Shown here piece after piece: positions 1-11,673 of a stretch of DNA of 64,000 nt. Position 1 is the stretch's first letter. Each line of letters begins with the position of its first letter. The stretch comes from Trichoplax sp. H2. Lineage: Eukaryota; Placozoa; Uniplacotomia; Trichoplacea. The position numbers were made by a program, and so were the translations under genes. Location: assembly GCA_003344405.1 (NCBI GenBank), contig NOWV01000232.1, positions 1 through 64,000 on the forward strand. Reading direction: 5' to 3'. The notes below the pieces were generated by a model that ran no database searches, was not told where the DNA came from, and was given only the letters and a program-made list of their open reading frames with translations.

Positions 1-291
1 GAAAGGTTTTTGAAAGTTGGCATGTCCAGGTAGAGTAGATCTATACGTACCCATATCACGAGAAAACGATTCAACTAATGTCCATACGTAAGGTGGTTCG
101 GAATTAAAATCGCAATAAACAGTAAATGCTTCGTTTTTGTCGGTATGGATAACATAGTGGCCGTTTTTGTTAATATTACGATTTAGCAGTTTAATATCCA
201 AGCACGTTCTAGCAAAGTAGCCATCGGCGGTTACACTCGAAGATTGTAAGAGAGCGATAGCCGCTACAAAATATAGGAAAGACGACGCCAT
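1..291 (-). CDS. Secreted fibrinogen-like protein, copy A (partial, C-terminus outside window)
   Basis: This is the first 97 codons of a single-exon gene read on the minus strand; the rest lies left of the window. It starts with a typical signal peptide (MASSFLYF... ending near VTADG), followed by TCLDIK and, 30 residues on, YCDF. That cysteine pair and spacing resemble the first disulphide of fibrinogen-related domains. Bases 1-437 are identical to 2261-2697, so on the visible part this protein is identical to copy B. The start is the only ATG in front of the signal peptide and matches the start of B. The fold assignment is by motif only. Binding partners and function are unknown. Confidence 0.8.
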   Translation of the reverse strand, partial: MASSFLYFVAAIALLQSSSVTADGYFARTCLDIKLLNRNINKNGHYVIHTDKNEAFTVYCDFNSEPPYVWTLVESFSRDMGTYRSTLPGHANFQKPF

Positions 292-1738
292 ATCTGTTGC
301 TGTTGTCGAAGACTCTTAAACTCGAACGCCTAGAATCTTTCTACGCTTTTAATTAATTGCAATACAGAGAACTGAAGTAGAATATGCGTATGGGTAACAG
401 AAATATTATGACGATGTTAACAATTAGAAACGTTAAACTAATATTAGTTCTTAAAATTCTACTACAGGGTATAAAGTTAATTGTTGAAAGTCAGATCTCT
501 TGGGAGATCGAGTAGATCAATTGCGCTGAGGCTGCTACAATGGCCTAACAATTTACATAAACATTAAGCCTAATGGTTTCATTGATCTTTGTATATATTC
601 TATTGAAGATTAGTTATTAAAAGCTTTTGCTTTGTAAGACATTTTGTTTTTATTTCATAAACATCAAAGGCTAATATACAAGTATTTAGGTTTATGAAGA
701 ATGACTAATTTTTTACTGTATTTATGGGTAGCCCTGTAGTAAAGCAATACTGTTCTTGCCTTAAAATATACTGGAACAAAACCGGATCTTTCTCGGGATC
801 TCATATTGATTGTATGTAAAGCCTTCTGTACTGTTTCAGTCATGTCATACAGTGAAAGTATGCATCGCTCATACGTGTTTATAAGACTGTAAGAATTTAT
901 TTATACTTATGAGTATATTTATCAATTGCTGACAGAGCCTGTAAAAATTCTACATAGTATATCATTAATATAATTTGATACTATTGCACTTGCAATTTCG
1001 CTAGGTTTAATTGAAATGAGTGCATTCCTACAAGAAAATGTTACTGTAACCTTGATATTCTATAAGATGTTATCACTGAATTATATCAATTTACTATGAT
1101 AGAGGCAAAGAAAACTGCAATGGCATCATGCAATATATTCTATGAATAATGATGCCGCTTTCCCAAAAGAATAAATTTATTGTATCACAAATACAGTAGC
1201 ATATCAATATAGATGATAGACAGTATTTCGACCTTTTTATGAGTATCAACTAGATAGTTTTAAAAGCGCAAATCAGGGTATACTGTTTTATTTCCAAAAT
1301 ATGAATTTAAGTGCGACAGACTTATACAGATAGTTGCCATGCTGAAATAGATACATATATATTATCATCGGTTATTCATATAGCGGAGTATTATTATGAT
1401 CAGCAAATCTAAACTTAAAAAAACCTACACAGGTGAAATATCTTTTTATATTAAGAACTATAAATTATGATCAGTACTGTACTGTTAACGCATTAGAGGT
1501 TTTCGCCGAGAGAAAATAATATATGGTATTAACGAGTAACTGCTAAAGGATACCGGTAAATCGTATGAGTATAACTCGTTTACATTTAATTTACCACAGC
1601 TAATGTTAAAATATAACAATTTATGACTCACTTGATATTATATAGTATTATAAAATTACCTAATATAACCCATTTAAAATCTAAAATCGCTATTTGTCTA
1701 ACTTGATACAGTCAAATTATTTTATAGAAAGAAATTAG
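292..1738. other. Intergenic spacer between copies A and B
   Basis: AT-rich, no credible ORF. The part nearest copy A (292-530) is its upstream region and includes the conserved block at 491-530. The stretch at about 590-720 is weakly similar to 2860-2990 upstream of copy B. Nothing else recognisable. Confidence 0.5.
491..530 (-). promoter_or_regulatory. Conserved upstream block of copies A, B and C
   Basis: About 200-240 bp upstream of each start codon in the first subfamily lies a conserved block. In A (491-530) and B (2751-2789) it contains an inverted repeat GATCTC-TTGG-GAGATC, followed by a shared AGTAGATCAATTGCGCTGA. In C (about 6205-6236) the block is recognisable but degraded. It keeps its sequence while neighbouring DNA has diverged, which suggests a promoter-proximal element. 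No transcription start was mapped. Confidence 0.4.
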
Positions 1739-2551
1739 TTAAATCGGCTTGATGTTAGTAAAACGATTGGTAGTAACGTAAATATCGCCAAACCACCAAT
1801 TTGTTGTCGATTCACCATATCTTGTACAACCAAAATCCCTATTATAACCATTGTAAGTACCAAAGTTATACTCTTGAGGCGATCCAGCAGCTCCAGGAAA
1901 CTTAATACGGCCACAGTAGTTTTGTGTTAGAGAAGAAATAGTGCTGGCATGAGTAGAAGTCGAAAACCACATAGGCACTAAGCATTTACGGCATGCAGTT
2001 CCGCGAATATTTATATAATTCATCCAAATACACGGTTTACCGGAATAGTAAGTCATCATATTTAAACGGCATTTTCTTGCCCTCATATAATCAGTATGAT
2101 TAAAGACGAATGAGAGTTCTTTAGCTTGTAGATCGAAATTACAAGTAGCTCGCCAATAGTTGGTTGTTCTAGCATTCCAGATAGACATCATATACCTCTT
2201 GGATAAGCGATAATTTTGCCATTGATCTGGACGACATTGACTATAAGGCATATTATAGTAGAAAGGTTTTTGAAAGTTGGCATGTCCAGGTAGAGTAGAT
2301 CTATACGTACCCATATCACGAGAAAACGATTCAACTAATGTCCATACGTAAGGTGGTTCGGAATTAAAATCGCAATAAACAGTAAATGCTTCGTTTTTGT
2401 CGGTATGGATAACATAGTGGCCGTTTTTGTTAATATTACGATTTAGCAGTTTAATATCCAAGCACGTTCTAGCAAAGTAGCCATCGGCGGTTACACTCGA
2501 AGATTGTAAGAGAGCGATAGCCGCTACAAAATATAGGAAAGACGACGCCAT
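1739..2551 (-). CDS. Secreted fibrinogen-like protein, copy B (intact)
   Basis: Intact single-exon gene of 270 residues. Residues 1 to about 24 are a signal peptide (hydrophobic core FLYFVAAIALL). The mature protein opens with a fibrinogen-like stretch: TCLDIK with Cys30, then AFTVYCDF with Cys60, then VWTLVESFSRD. The remainder is cysteine-rich and ends with a repeated-looking NYCGRIKFP, FGTYNGYNRDFGCTR and TNWWFGDIY pattern. The layout (fibrinogen-like start, then a P..W..YRLS segment, then a C-terminal module) resembles a secreted protein family common in cnidarians, including coral skeletal-matrix proteins. There is no membrane anchor after the signal peptide. The start was chosen because it places the signal peptide directly at the N-terminus. 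Its role (matrix, adhesion or immune lectin-like) cannot be decided from sequence. Confidence 0.88.
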   Translation of the reverse strand: MASSFLYFVAAIALLQSSSVTADGYFARTCLDIKLLNRNINKNGHYVIHTDKNEAFTVYCDFNSEPPYVWTLVESFSRDMGTYRSTLPGHANFQKPFYYNMPYSQCRPDQWQNYRLSKRYMMSIWNARTTNYWRATCNFDLQAKELSFVFNHTDYMRARKCRLNMMTYYSGKPCIWMNYINIRGTACRKCLVPMWFSTSTHASTISSLTQNYCGRIKFPGAAGSPQEYNFGTYNGYNRDFGCTRYGESTTNWWFGDIYVTTNRFTNIKPI

Positions 2552-3791
2552 ATCTGTTGCTGTTGTCGAAGACTCTTAAACTCGAACGCCTAGAATCTTT
2601 CTACGCTTTTAATTAATTGCAATACAGAGAACTGAAGTAGAATATGCGTATGGGTAACAGAAATATTATGACGATGTTAACAATTAGAAACGTTAAATTA
2701 ATATTAGATTTTAAAATTATATTATTAGGCATAAAGTTAATTGTTGAAAGTCAGATCTCTTGGGAGATCGAGTAGATCAATTGCGCTGATATAATTACAA
2801 TGCATAATGGCCTATGACTATTTAAACAAACGTCAGGCTTAATTAGTCCATTGGTCTCGTCATATATCCCATTGAAGATTAGTTATTACAGGCTTTTATT
2901 TTGTGAAACGTCTTGCTGTTTGTCATAAATTTCGAAGACTAATGCACATCTTTTTAGATTTACGAAGGATGACTAATTCTATGCCGTTCTTATAGACGTT
3001 ACTGAAACAGATACTGTCATTGTTAATATCACAAGAACACACTTTTAGACTTTACCGCTAACGAGATCTTTTGCATAAGCCAAGGATTACTAGTATGTCC
3101 TAGTATAGACTACATGGCAATGTTTTCATATCAGCTCTAGTGCTGTCTACGTCCGACAAATCAGAGGGAATGCATGATGATTTCATGGCTTAATGTACAA
3201 TAAATAAGTAACAAGGCGCAGAGAAGTACATGGGATCGCTTCATAAATATAACAGAAAGACAAATGTTGAATTTACGGTCGGCCAATGACTGTATGTAGG
3301 TGGAAAAGTATTTTAAGGTGCATGTTTACTGTAGTATTGATGGAGTGGATTGGCAAAGTGTTGTCAAATTCATAATAGCAGCCGCATCATTGAGGTAAAA
3401 ATAGCATTACGAGCGATGTCCTCAAATGTCAAGAGTTATTTTATGTTTGTGTTAATAGGTTGCTCTATTGATGCACTAGATTAATGAATTTAATTCAGTG
3501 GAGTAATTCAACAGTCATTTATTGAGATTTGAGATATAGACTTCGGATGCGACTACTCGATAATAATTGCTAGTACAGTGCTAGGATGTTATACATATCA
3601 ATAATCCGAGAGAGTCATTACGTAGTTTAAAATAGTGCAAGTATAATCTTTAGAGTTACGTTTCTGATTCGAAAAAATTCAGGAGTAGCCTAGTTATTCA
3701 TGTTGCGATGAAAGTACATGGATTAGTAATATGGTAACTTTGCTGTAACTAATGCACTAACTTATTTTATCATGCACCGTAAACTTACAGT
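2552..3791. other. Upstream and intergenic DNA of copy B
   Basis: Holds the copy-B upstream block at 2751-2789 and otherwise AT-rich sequence with no coding signal seen. Confidence 0.5.
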
Positions 3792-5220
3792 AAGTACTAC
3801 TTTGCTTAAAATGTTTTACTTTCAAACACCGAATGACCCATAACGTGCCTGATATATCACAACTGATAAATACTTTTCCTATACTTTAATCCTATACAAA
3901 ATTTTAATACCAGCATTAATATTGGACATTACATTAAAAAAATTACATCATTTACCACGATAAATGTCTAGAAAGCAATGGACCTTTAAAAATAAATTTC
4001 ATAGGTGACGAGGAAGAATCTACTACATTTATGACAGGAAAAATAAATGTCTTTGCAATATCATATCTTCCAATATTTCCATAATGTAGCTTTAAAATAA
4101 AACCTGTACATTTACTCATTATATTAAGATAGCTATACATGGCTATTGTTTACCTAATGCAGTCGAAACTATGGCGGGAGAAAATAATTACAGATTTAAG
4201 TAATAGCAAATTTAGACCTTCAAATAATATAAGTAAAGATAATTCGTAATCAATTTTACTGCTAGGATTAAAAATTTAGATATCTGTTACTTAATTAGTT
4301 TATACGAGTGCTAAATGCTATATGACTGTTTAACGGAGCCAAACTTAAAATGGGTATTTTTAAGACTGGATAAATTCAGCTTGCTTTGTAGATAGAAATC
4401 ATTTAACGTTAGCAAAATGATTAGTGGGAATATAAATATCANNNNNNNNNNNNNNNNNNNNAAGTACTACTTTGCTTAAAATGTTTTACTTTCAAGCACC
4501 GAATGACCCATAACGTGCCTGATATATCACAACTGATAAACACTTTTCCTATACTTTAATCCTATACAAAATTTTAATACCAGCATTAATATTGGACATT
4601 ACATTAAAAAAAATTACATCATTTACCACGATAAATGTCTAGAAAGCAATGGACCTTTAAAAATAAATTTCATAGGTGACGAGGAAGAATCTACTACATT
4701 TATGACAGGAAAAATAAATGTCTTTGCAATATCATATCTTCCAATATTTCCATAATGTAGCTTTAAAATAAAACCTGTACATTTACTCATTATATTAAGA
4801 TAGCTATACATGGCTATTGTTGTTATCGATTATTTTTAATTATAATCAGTTAATTTACATTAACGATACTTTAGTTGAAGTAGCTGAATATTTTAAATTA
4901 ATACTAAGAATCGTAAGATATAACTTGTTTACCTAATGCAGTCGAAACTATGGCGGGAGAAAATAATTACAGATTTAAGTAATAGCAAATTTAGACCTTC
5001 AAATAATATAAGTAAAGATAATTCGTAATCAATTTTACTGCTAGGATTAAAAATTTAGATATCTGTTACTTAATTAGTTTATACGAGTGCTAAATACTAT
5101 ATGACTGTTTAACGGAGCCAAACTTAAAATGGGTATTTTTAAGACTGGATAAATTCAGCTTGCTTTGTAGATAGAAATCATTTAACGTTAGCAAAATGAT
5201 TAGTGGGAATATAAATATCA
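3792..5220. repeat. Duplicated allele-like sequence flanking an N gap
   Basis: Bases 3792-4441 and 4462-5220 are near-identical (for example a single A/G difference in TTCAaACACC versus TTCAgGCACC style positions, and one extra A in a poly-A run). They are separated by exactly 20 N at 4442-4461. The first copy ends at the gap inside the C-terminal coding part of copy C (4441 aligns with 5220). The right copy carries 108 bp that the left copy lacks. This is the pattern of two haplotypes placed in series by a scaffolder, not of a biological duplication. Confidence 0.8.
4822..4924. mobile_element. Candidate 103-bp MITE-like insertion with 5-bp target duplication
   Basis: Present in the right-hand copy and absent from the left-hand copy (between 4150 and 4151). 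The insertion is bordered by TTGTT at 4817-4821 and again at 4925-4929, whereas the left copy has a single TTGTT. Its ends are short inverted repeats (GTTAT... and ...ATAAC). Length, AT-richness and presence/absence polymorphism fit a tiny non-autonomous DNA element. Chance deletion between short direct repeats is the main alternative. Confidence 0.4.
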
Positions 5221-5984
5221 CCGAACGACCAATTTGTTGACGATTCACCTGACCTTGTACAACTAAATTCTCTGTTATAACCATTATACATACCAAAGTT
5301 ATACTCATAAGGGGATCCGGCGGCATTAGGGAATTTGACATGTCCGCAATAGTTTTGTGTCAATGAAGAAATAACACTGGGATGATTAGTAGTAGCAAAC
5401 CACATAGGTATTTGACATCTACGACATGCAGTACCGCGAATATTTATGTAGTCCATCTGAACGCATGGTCTACCGGAATAATAAGTCAACATATTTATAA
5501 TGGTCACTGTGATCTCATGTAATCCGTGTGATTGAAGACAAATGAAAGTTCTTTGGCAAATTGATCGAAATTACAAGTAGCTCGCCAATACTTGGTTGTC
5601 CTAGCATTCCAGATAGACATCATATACCTCTTAGACAAACGATAATGTTGCCATTGATCTGGACGACATTGACTATAAGGCATATTATAGTAGAAAGGTC
5701 TTTGAAAATTAACATGCCCAGGCAAAGTTGATCTATATGTACCCATATCACGAGAAAACGATTCAATTAATGTCCATACAAATGGCGGTTCGGAATTAAA
5801 ATCGCAATAAACAGTAAATGCTTCGTTTTTTGTCGGTATGGATAACATAGTGGCCATTTTTGTTAATATTATGATTTAGTAGTTTAATATCCAAGCACGT
5901 TCTAGCAAAGTAGCCATCGGCGGTTACACTCGAAGATTGTAAGAGAGCGATAGCCGCCACAAAATACAGGAAAGATGAAACCAT
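5178..5984 (-). pseudogene. Secreted fibrinogen-like protein, copy C (two frameshifts)
   Basis: Homologous to copy B along its whole length, from signal peptide MVSSFLYF to a C-terminus ending FANVK, but broken twice. One extra T lies in the poly-T run near 5825-5831, just before the AFTVYCDF segment, where copy B has one T fewer. One base is missing near 5505-5515, after FNHTDYMR. The three reading segments otherwise keep all conserved motifs (TCLDIK, YCDF, NYCG, TNWSFGDIY). It may be a young pseudogene, or the homopolymer change may be a sequencing error; a gap lies only 700 bp away in poorly resolved assembly. No restored reading frame is proposed here. Confidence 0.75.
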
Positions 5985-8900
5985 ATCTGTAGATAAATTT
6001 AAGCACGAAAGAATCTTTCTTCCTCTTTTGGATAATTATAGTATACGGTATATAGACATATAGAAAGCTGTAATAAAAAAATGCGTATGAGTAATAGAGA
6101 TCCTGCGTTATCAATATGAGACAGTGTACTATGCTACAGAAGTATTCTATAGAACCTTAAAACTTTACTACGCGTATAAAATTTCTTTGATTAGAACTTA
6201 AATAACTTGAGAGATTGAGCAGTTCAATGACGCTGATGCTAGTTACAATTGACCACGATTATTTGTATTGAAAGTTATTTTATGCTGGCTTATATTTATG
6301 TAACACTTCTTTTTATATCGTAAACATCGAAAACTAACATATATTTAATTGGGTAATTAAAATTATAATATAGGACTAGAGAGAATACGCCATTTTAATA
6401 ATAGATCTGTTCTAGTTACGATATCACAGATCAAAATTAACTTTTTTTTGAACATGTTCTAGGAATTAGTTGCTATACATATGTCAAAATACGAGTCAAA
6501 TAGCCACATTCTCTATGATCATTAGTTATTATTATAATCCACCTTTATGACTAAATATTTTACTATAGAGGTACATGTAGAAATTTTGGAACTAAGAAAC
6601 TTCCCTGATGAGTAAATTTATTAGCGTTAGTAGGATTGTGAACTTTTATGTATTATTAACTTAGGCTTACGATAACGTAAATTAAAGGATCAAAATATAA
6701 AAAGACTTAGATCTAGGCTGTGCTATTGCATGCATATAAATTTATCTAAAGTTAAACCTGGCACATCCGCGTAAGTTTAAATATATATGTAGTGAACACC
6801 TTTACCCTTTTTAAAATCTAGCAGCAGAAACTGATGAATTTTGCAAGAAACGAGAGCAATGTAATCACGTTCCATTTATTATTAAACTGTTGATTACTAG
6901 TGCTAAGATGATTCTATTTCGACATTAGTAAGAAATTTTTCTCTTTAACAAAAGGGTTATTTTTCCTTGTTTGCTTGAGTAAAAGTTAATAAAATTAATG
7001 GACAATACTATTGATGAACTTAATAGCTTCTATCTTAGCATAATTCTTTTGCTTGTTGCCTGTGATTGTTCTTATGAGCTAAATATACCATAAATCCATG
7101 AGGTGATAAAGAACTTATAGCATTGAAGAATAGTTTCTATTTGTCTAAAGTTAGCAATTCTCAAGAGGTAACCAGCTAGACACTATTCACTAGCTCTAGG
7201 GCCATAAAAGAATAATTTATTGCAGTTTTTAATGCAACTCCCATTAATGCTAATACGAACTTCCTGTTTAATTGCTTTATGTGAAACGTGACTAAAATTT
7301 ATACCACTAGTACAAAGTCGATAATTAATTTATTGTTAAAAACTCTTGACGCTATGACTCATGGTGTTCAGATGTCGTGTGGATAACGTTGGCACAAATG
7401 ACCAGATGGGTTGAACCATTTTACGCCAAGAATGTCAAATTTGGATAATTAAAAAAGGTCATTCTTTGCCATTGAAGATAATGTTTGTTTCATGTTAGCA
7501 AGCTGAAATTAGATTCATAATGGCGTAAGATGCATTAAGCAACTTTTTGACTTTTTCATGGTTATTCTTAATGAATATAGTTGAAAAAAGATTATTTGCC
7601 ATTTTAGATTAATTCATAATAATATTAACATCACTTTAGATTAGACTGATTTTAGCCCTAAACATCAACTTTCGATAATGCTTTAATATCGAAAACTTAG
7701 ATATGACTGAGATATGCTGTAGTAAAAGGAATTATTAAATAGGAATAAACTAAATTGATATAAGAAATGTTTGCCGGTCCCATTTAAGAATACTACAGTA
7801 TAATATATTCATTATAATTCTATATTTTGTAAAATTCTGTATAAGCTTAAGGCTTTTAATAGATTAACAAAGATAAATAATAGATTAAATAATAGGTTTA
7901 TGAATTAGTTCCTTTGCAATTTATTTTATAATTGCTAATGTTATCTACCATTATGAGTTTTCGACCTTGAAGCGATTTTATAATATAATATAAGACGGTA
8001 TATCTGCTGCTACAGTACCACGGAAGTATAGCTTAATAACGAAAATGATATAGTTGATACAAGTGGCACTTCTTTTTTGCCTCTGGATCCTATGGTCAAG
8101 TGGCAAATTATTAGATAATTTTTTAACATACTACACTACAAGAAAATTATATTCAATTGGTGTAGTAGCACTATAATAACTTTACCATGACAGTTAGAGT
8201 ACTTAAATCATTTTCACAGATCTAACTGAACTACAGTACACCGTACTTGTATCTGATCTAGTCCAGTTATGGTTTGAATAATACTAAGTCCATCTACAGA
8301 ATTACAGTATTTTACTAATTTGATAACGAGGTATTAGGAAAGATGGTAATTATGAGAAAGTTTAATTATGTAAAACAAGTTATCTTTCAGCGATAAATGA
8401 TAACTAAAAGTATGGCAACTTAGCAACAGCTAGATATCCTACTGATTGATACAGATAATAGTGCACGCTTGAAATATATTAAAAGCGTTTGATTACAGAT
8501 GACGCATTAAAGAAAATTAAAGAATTTACTTGGCTGGTTAAAGGGATTAATTCTTATTTTGAAAATGACTCCATCTCTACAATATAAAGCTCGATAATAA
8601 CGCTTGTCCAATTCAATAAAATAAGCAATCTGACCAAAAAGGCAATTACTGGAATATATAGTAAAGTCAGAGTTGAATAATGAAGTTTTATTAGATTTCA
8701 ATGTATCTATACGTTAAACTTCTTATTAAATGATATTAAAAGAAAATTAAATTATTACCCAGCATTATTATATCGATTTACTCAATCATTTAAATTGCTT
8801 AATTTAACATTTATTACAGCCTCACGTTTTAAAAAATATACATTTTGTAAAAGAAATGATACGGTAAAAATGAGATAATTTCTTTAATTTTACTTGTAAT

Positions 8901-9031
8901 ATACTATCTTAGATTCGAAGATAAATGTTCAAACCGCCATGGTTTTATTCATAAATACAATATAATCTTATCAGGTAATTAGTACGGTTTATTATACTGT
9001 AGGTACTGTGTTAATAATCTCAATTTGATAA
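5985..9031. other. Intergenic DNA between the two subfamilies
   Basis: About 3 kb of AT-rich sequence. The part nearest copy C includes the degraded upstream block at about 6205-6236. Short ORFs such as one near 8507-8701 have no recognisable features. I see no gene here. Confidence 0.5.
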
Positions 9032-10440
9032 TTATAACATAGTATTAGTTAGAGACTGATAAAGACCTCCTAACCACCAATTAGCAGTCGATGATCCAAA
9101 TGAAGAACATGCGTGCTTGGTGCTATAACCGTTATAATGACCAAAGTCTGATGGACTGGAATCTGGAAATTTATAGCGCCCACAGTAATTAACCGAATGA
9201 GATGCTAAAAATGTTGGATGATAATTAGTACTTGCCCAAAATGGGAGATAGCATTTGACACAAGCATAGCCTCGAACGATCACATAATTGAAATTTCGGC
9301 AATAGTATTGACGAATAAGGACTATATTGGCATTGACCATATTGTTACGCATATAATCATTACGTTCGATATCTTTCGTTATATTCTGAGCGTAGTCATT
9401 AAAATTGCACGTTGTTCTCCAGTGACTTGTAGTGTTAAGTTTGCTAATAGTTAGCATATTTGGCGCTGTCATTCTATAAACTGACCAATGTGGAGGTTCA
9501 GTATCATCATAGGGAGCATTGATATAATACGGACGTTGGGAACGCCAAGCGTTCGACACCTTGGAGCCCCAAACTCCAATATTGCGATCAAATGATTCAA
9601 TGAGTGTCCATACAAATAGAGCATCACTTTTAAAATCGCAATAAACATGATAAGGGGAATTTCTTTCGTTAAATATAGTATAAACGCCATTTTCTTTGAT
9701 TGATGGTCTGATATATTTGATCTCTAAGGAACTTTTGGGTTTTAATCCGTTATAAAGCTACAGGATAAACCAGCATCGAGAAAGAAGAGTGAGGAAGAAA
9801 TATTTATAGCAAAAATAATTTGGAATTATAATAAATAGAAAAATTAGCTATTCTGTAGTCTAATGTTATCTTTTGTGATTTATGATGTTAATGTACAGAA
9901 CAATATATTTTGTAGATGAGGTAGAAAATTTCAATCCAATTTCTTCGTATACGCAGCTACAAAACTGTGTCGTTTATGTTCTAGTATTTGCTCTACAATT
10001 ACTAACTACCATTTATAGTAACTACAGTATCTCTAGCAATATATTAATCACCTTATGAAATCAGTAATAATGGAATTAGGGGAAGGAAACAATGAAGTTT
10101 ACCTTGATCATTCTATTTTAACGACTCATTGCAATTATTATATTAAGTATATAATATTTACGGGATGCACAGTATATTATACAATAATTATTATATTAGA
10201 TTGCAAACATAAAATGGTGACTTAAATCTCATGTTAATTATTAGTATTCAGTAATTGCATCAATAAACGAATATACTGTAGTCCGTATAAGACTAATTAA
10301 AAAGTTTAAATGACCTATTTTATATCAATGTCTACAGCTTGAAAATAAAAGTTATGAACCATTCTATTCAAGAAGTCACTCTTTCTAGGAACCGCAGGGA
10401 TAAAGACAAAGATTAGTGCTAGGGCTACTAAACTTTTCAT
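9032..10440 (-). CDS. Secreted fibrinogen-like protein, copy D (two exons, lost first cysteine)
   Basis: Second-subfamily gene. Exon 1 is 10360-10440 and encodes a signal peptide starting MKSLVALALIFVFIPAV. Exon 2 is 9032-9757, entering after an acceptor CTGTAG. The intron is phase 0 and the joined product is about 268 residues. The donor (ATG|GTTCAT) is weaker than in copies E and F, so exon 1 is less certain than exon 2. Exon 2 shows KPKSSLEIKY, then VYCDFKSD, FVWTLIESFDRN, HWRTTCNF, NYCGRYKFP and TANWWLGGLY. Compared with E and F, the first cysteine (KSCLEIK) is replaced by serine (KSSLEIK) and four residues (HQES) are missing before FGHYNGYS. The serine would leave the YCDF cysteine without its usual partner. 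Confidence 0.75.
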
Positions 10441-11673
10441 GTTTCTTGATCGTTAGTGAAAGATATCGATATGCAGCACAAATATATAAGATTAGATGAT
10501 AACCCGCTATCTAGCAAATATCAATAAGCAAAAACATTAAATGAAGGTGAAGAATTACGGAAGGAACAATTTATTCGCCTATTTCACAGGAGTTCGGTAA
10601 CAAGTTGGACTGAATCATATATGCCTTCGTATGGGTGTATTAATATTTTTCATAAATAGAACATTCCATTATTATATAGACTAAGGGACATGGTAATACA
10701 GTACCAACTAATTTTAACGTATTATTTTACTTCGCGATGCATTAGAGGTGACAGTAAACAAGAATAATTTACTCCGTATGCTCAGAACGGCCACTGGTGA
10801 TGATTAAAAGTTCTTTTATGTCTATTTAAATCGACGGGAGTGAATTCCCTTGTCGCCGTCATCGGCATCGGTGTCAGAGCTCATTATCGGCGTATAAATT
10901 AATTTATTGTAGTTACTGCACAATATTAAATAGTGCGAGTTGTTTACTTTGTTATTTCATGAACTTAGCAGTACATATGTAGTGGAGGACTGCAAAAAAA
11001 TTAATTTTCGTTCATTTTTTGAAGTCCTTGTTATGTCAGCGATGGTCTGATAAAAGAACTCACTTATAATTTTAAGTGCCTACAGCTATATAGCAAAAAT
11101 ATATCATATATGGAGGAATAAGTTCCTTAATTACACATAAAATTATAAGCCTAACGCCTCCCTCAACAACAGAGACGTATCATTAAAGATCAGGCACGAC
11201 TATCAGATAGTAGTTTACTCTTGGATGTCTATTTCGAACTAAAAAATTTCTTTATTTTATAAATGCACATGTATGTATACATAGTAAGATACGCAGGTTT
11301 ACATTAGCAAATTTTAGCTATAGCATATTATCTAAGGTATCTATTAGGTATCTAAACAGTTCAATAATAGATAAGCATTATATACCCACATATTTAATCG
11401 TAAAGCAAAGTTTTGAAAGCAAGTTATAGGTTCTATTCAATTTAATTGCAAAATCTTAAGGTAAGAAAGACTATCAATTCACTAATAGTTTACGATGGTG
11501 CATACGATTATCATAATTAAATTAGAATGACCAAAATGAGTAAACAACTAGTAAGCTTCATTTATCTAACCAACATGATGAAGGTGTAACTGGATATCGA
11601 TAGTCATTGCGTACGATATTGGTTGATAATAGGTACATCTAAGTACATTCACTAATACTTTAAGGTTTATTAG
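10441..11673. other. Upstream of copy D and spacer to copy E
   Basis: Contains the candidate D upstream block at 10831-10860 and otherwise AT-rich DNA with nothing recognisable. Confidence 0.45.
10831..10860 (-). promoter_or_regulatory. Conserved upstream block of copy D
   Basis: TCGACGGGAGTGAATTCCC lies 391 bp upstream of the copy-D start. It is a diverged version of the TCAACGGGTGTCTATTCCC block found upstream of copies E and F. In all three a GTCG-containing stretch follows. Inference: a shared promoter or enhancer element. Confidence 0.35.

Larger units (their letters stand above)
1..2697. repeat. Recent tandem duplication, unit about 2,260 bp
   Basis: Bases 1-437 match bases 2261-2697 without a difference; the first mismatch is at 438 versus 2698. 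Beyond it the two copies stay alignable but diverged to about 535 and 2795, and patchily for another 200 bases. The identical block covers the N-terminal coding part plus about 145 bp of upstream DNA. Either the duplication is young or the block has been homogenised by gene conversion, because DNA only 50 bp further upstream is already clearly diverged. Confidence 0.85.

Noticed and set aside
3952-4811. Two identical 62-codon ORFs (3952-4140 and 4623-4811)
   Set aside because: They are the same chance ORF seen twice because the allele is duplicated around the gap.
8507-8701. 64-codon ORF in the large intergenic region
   Set aside because: No features, AT-driven composition, no conservation among the cluster units.
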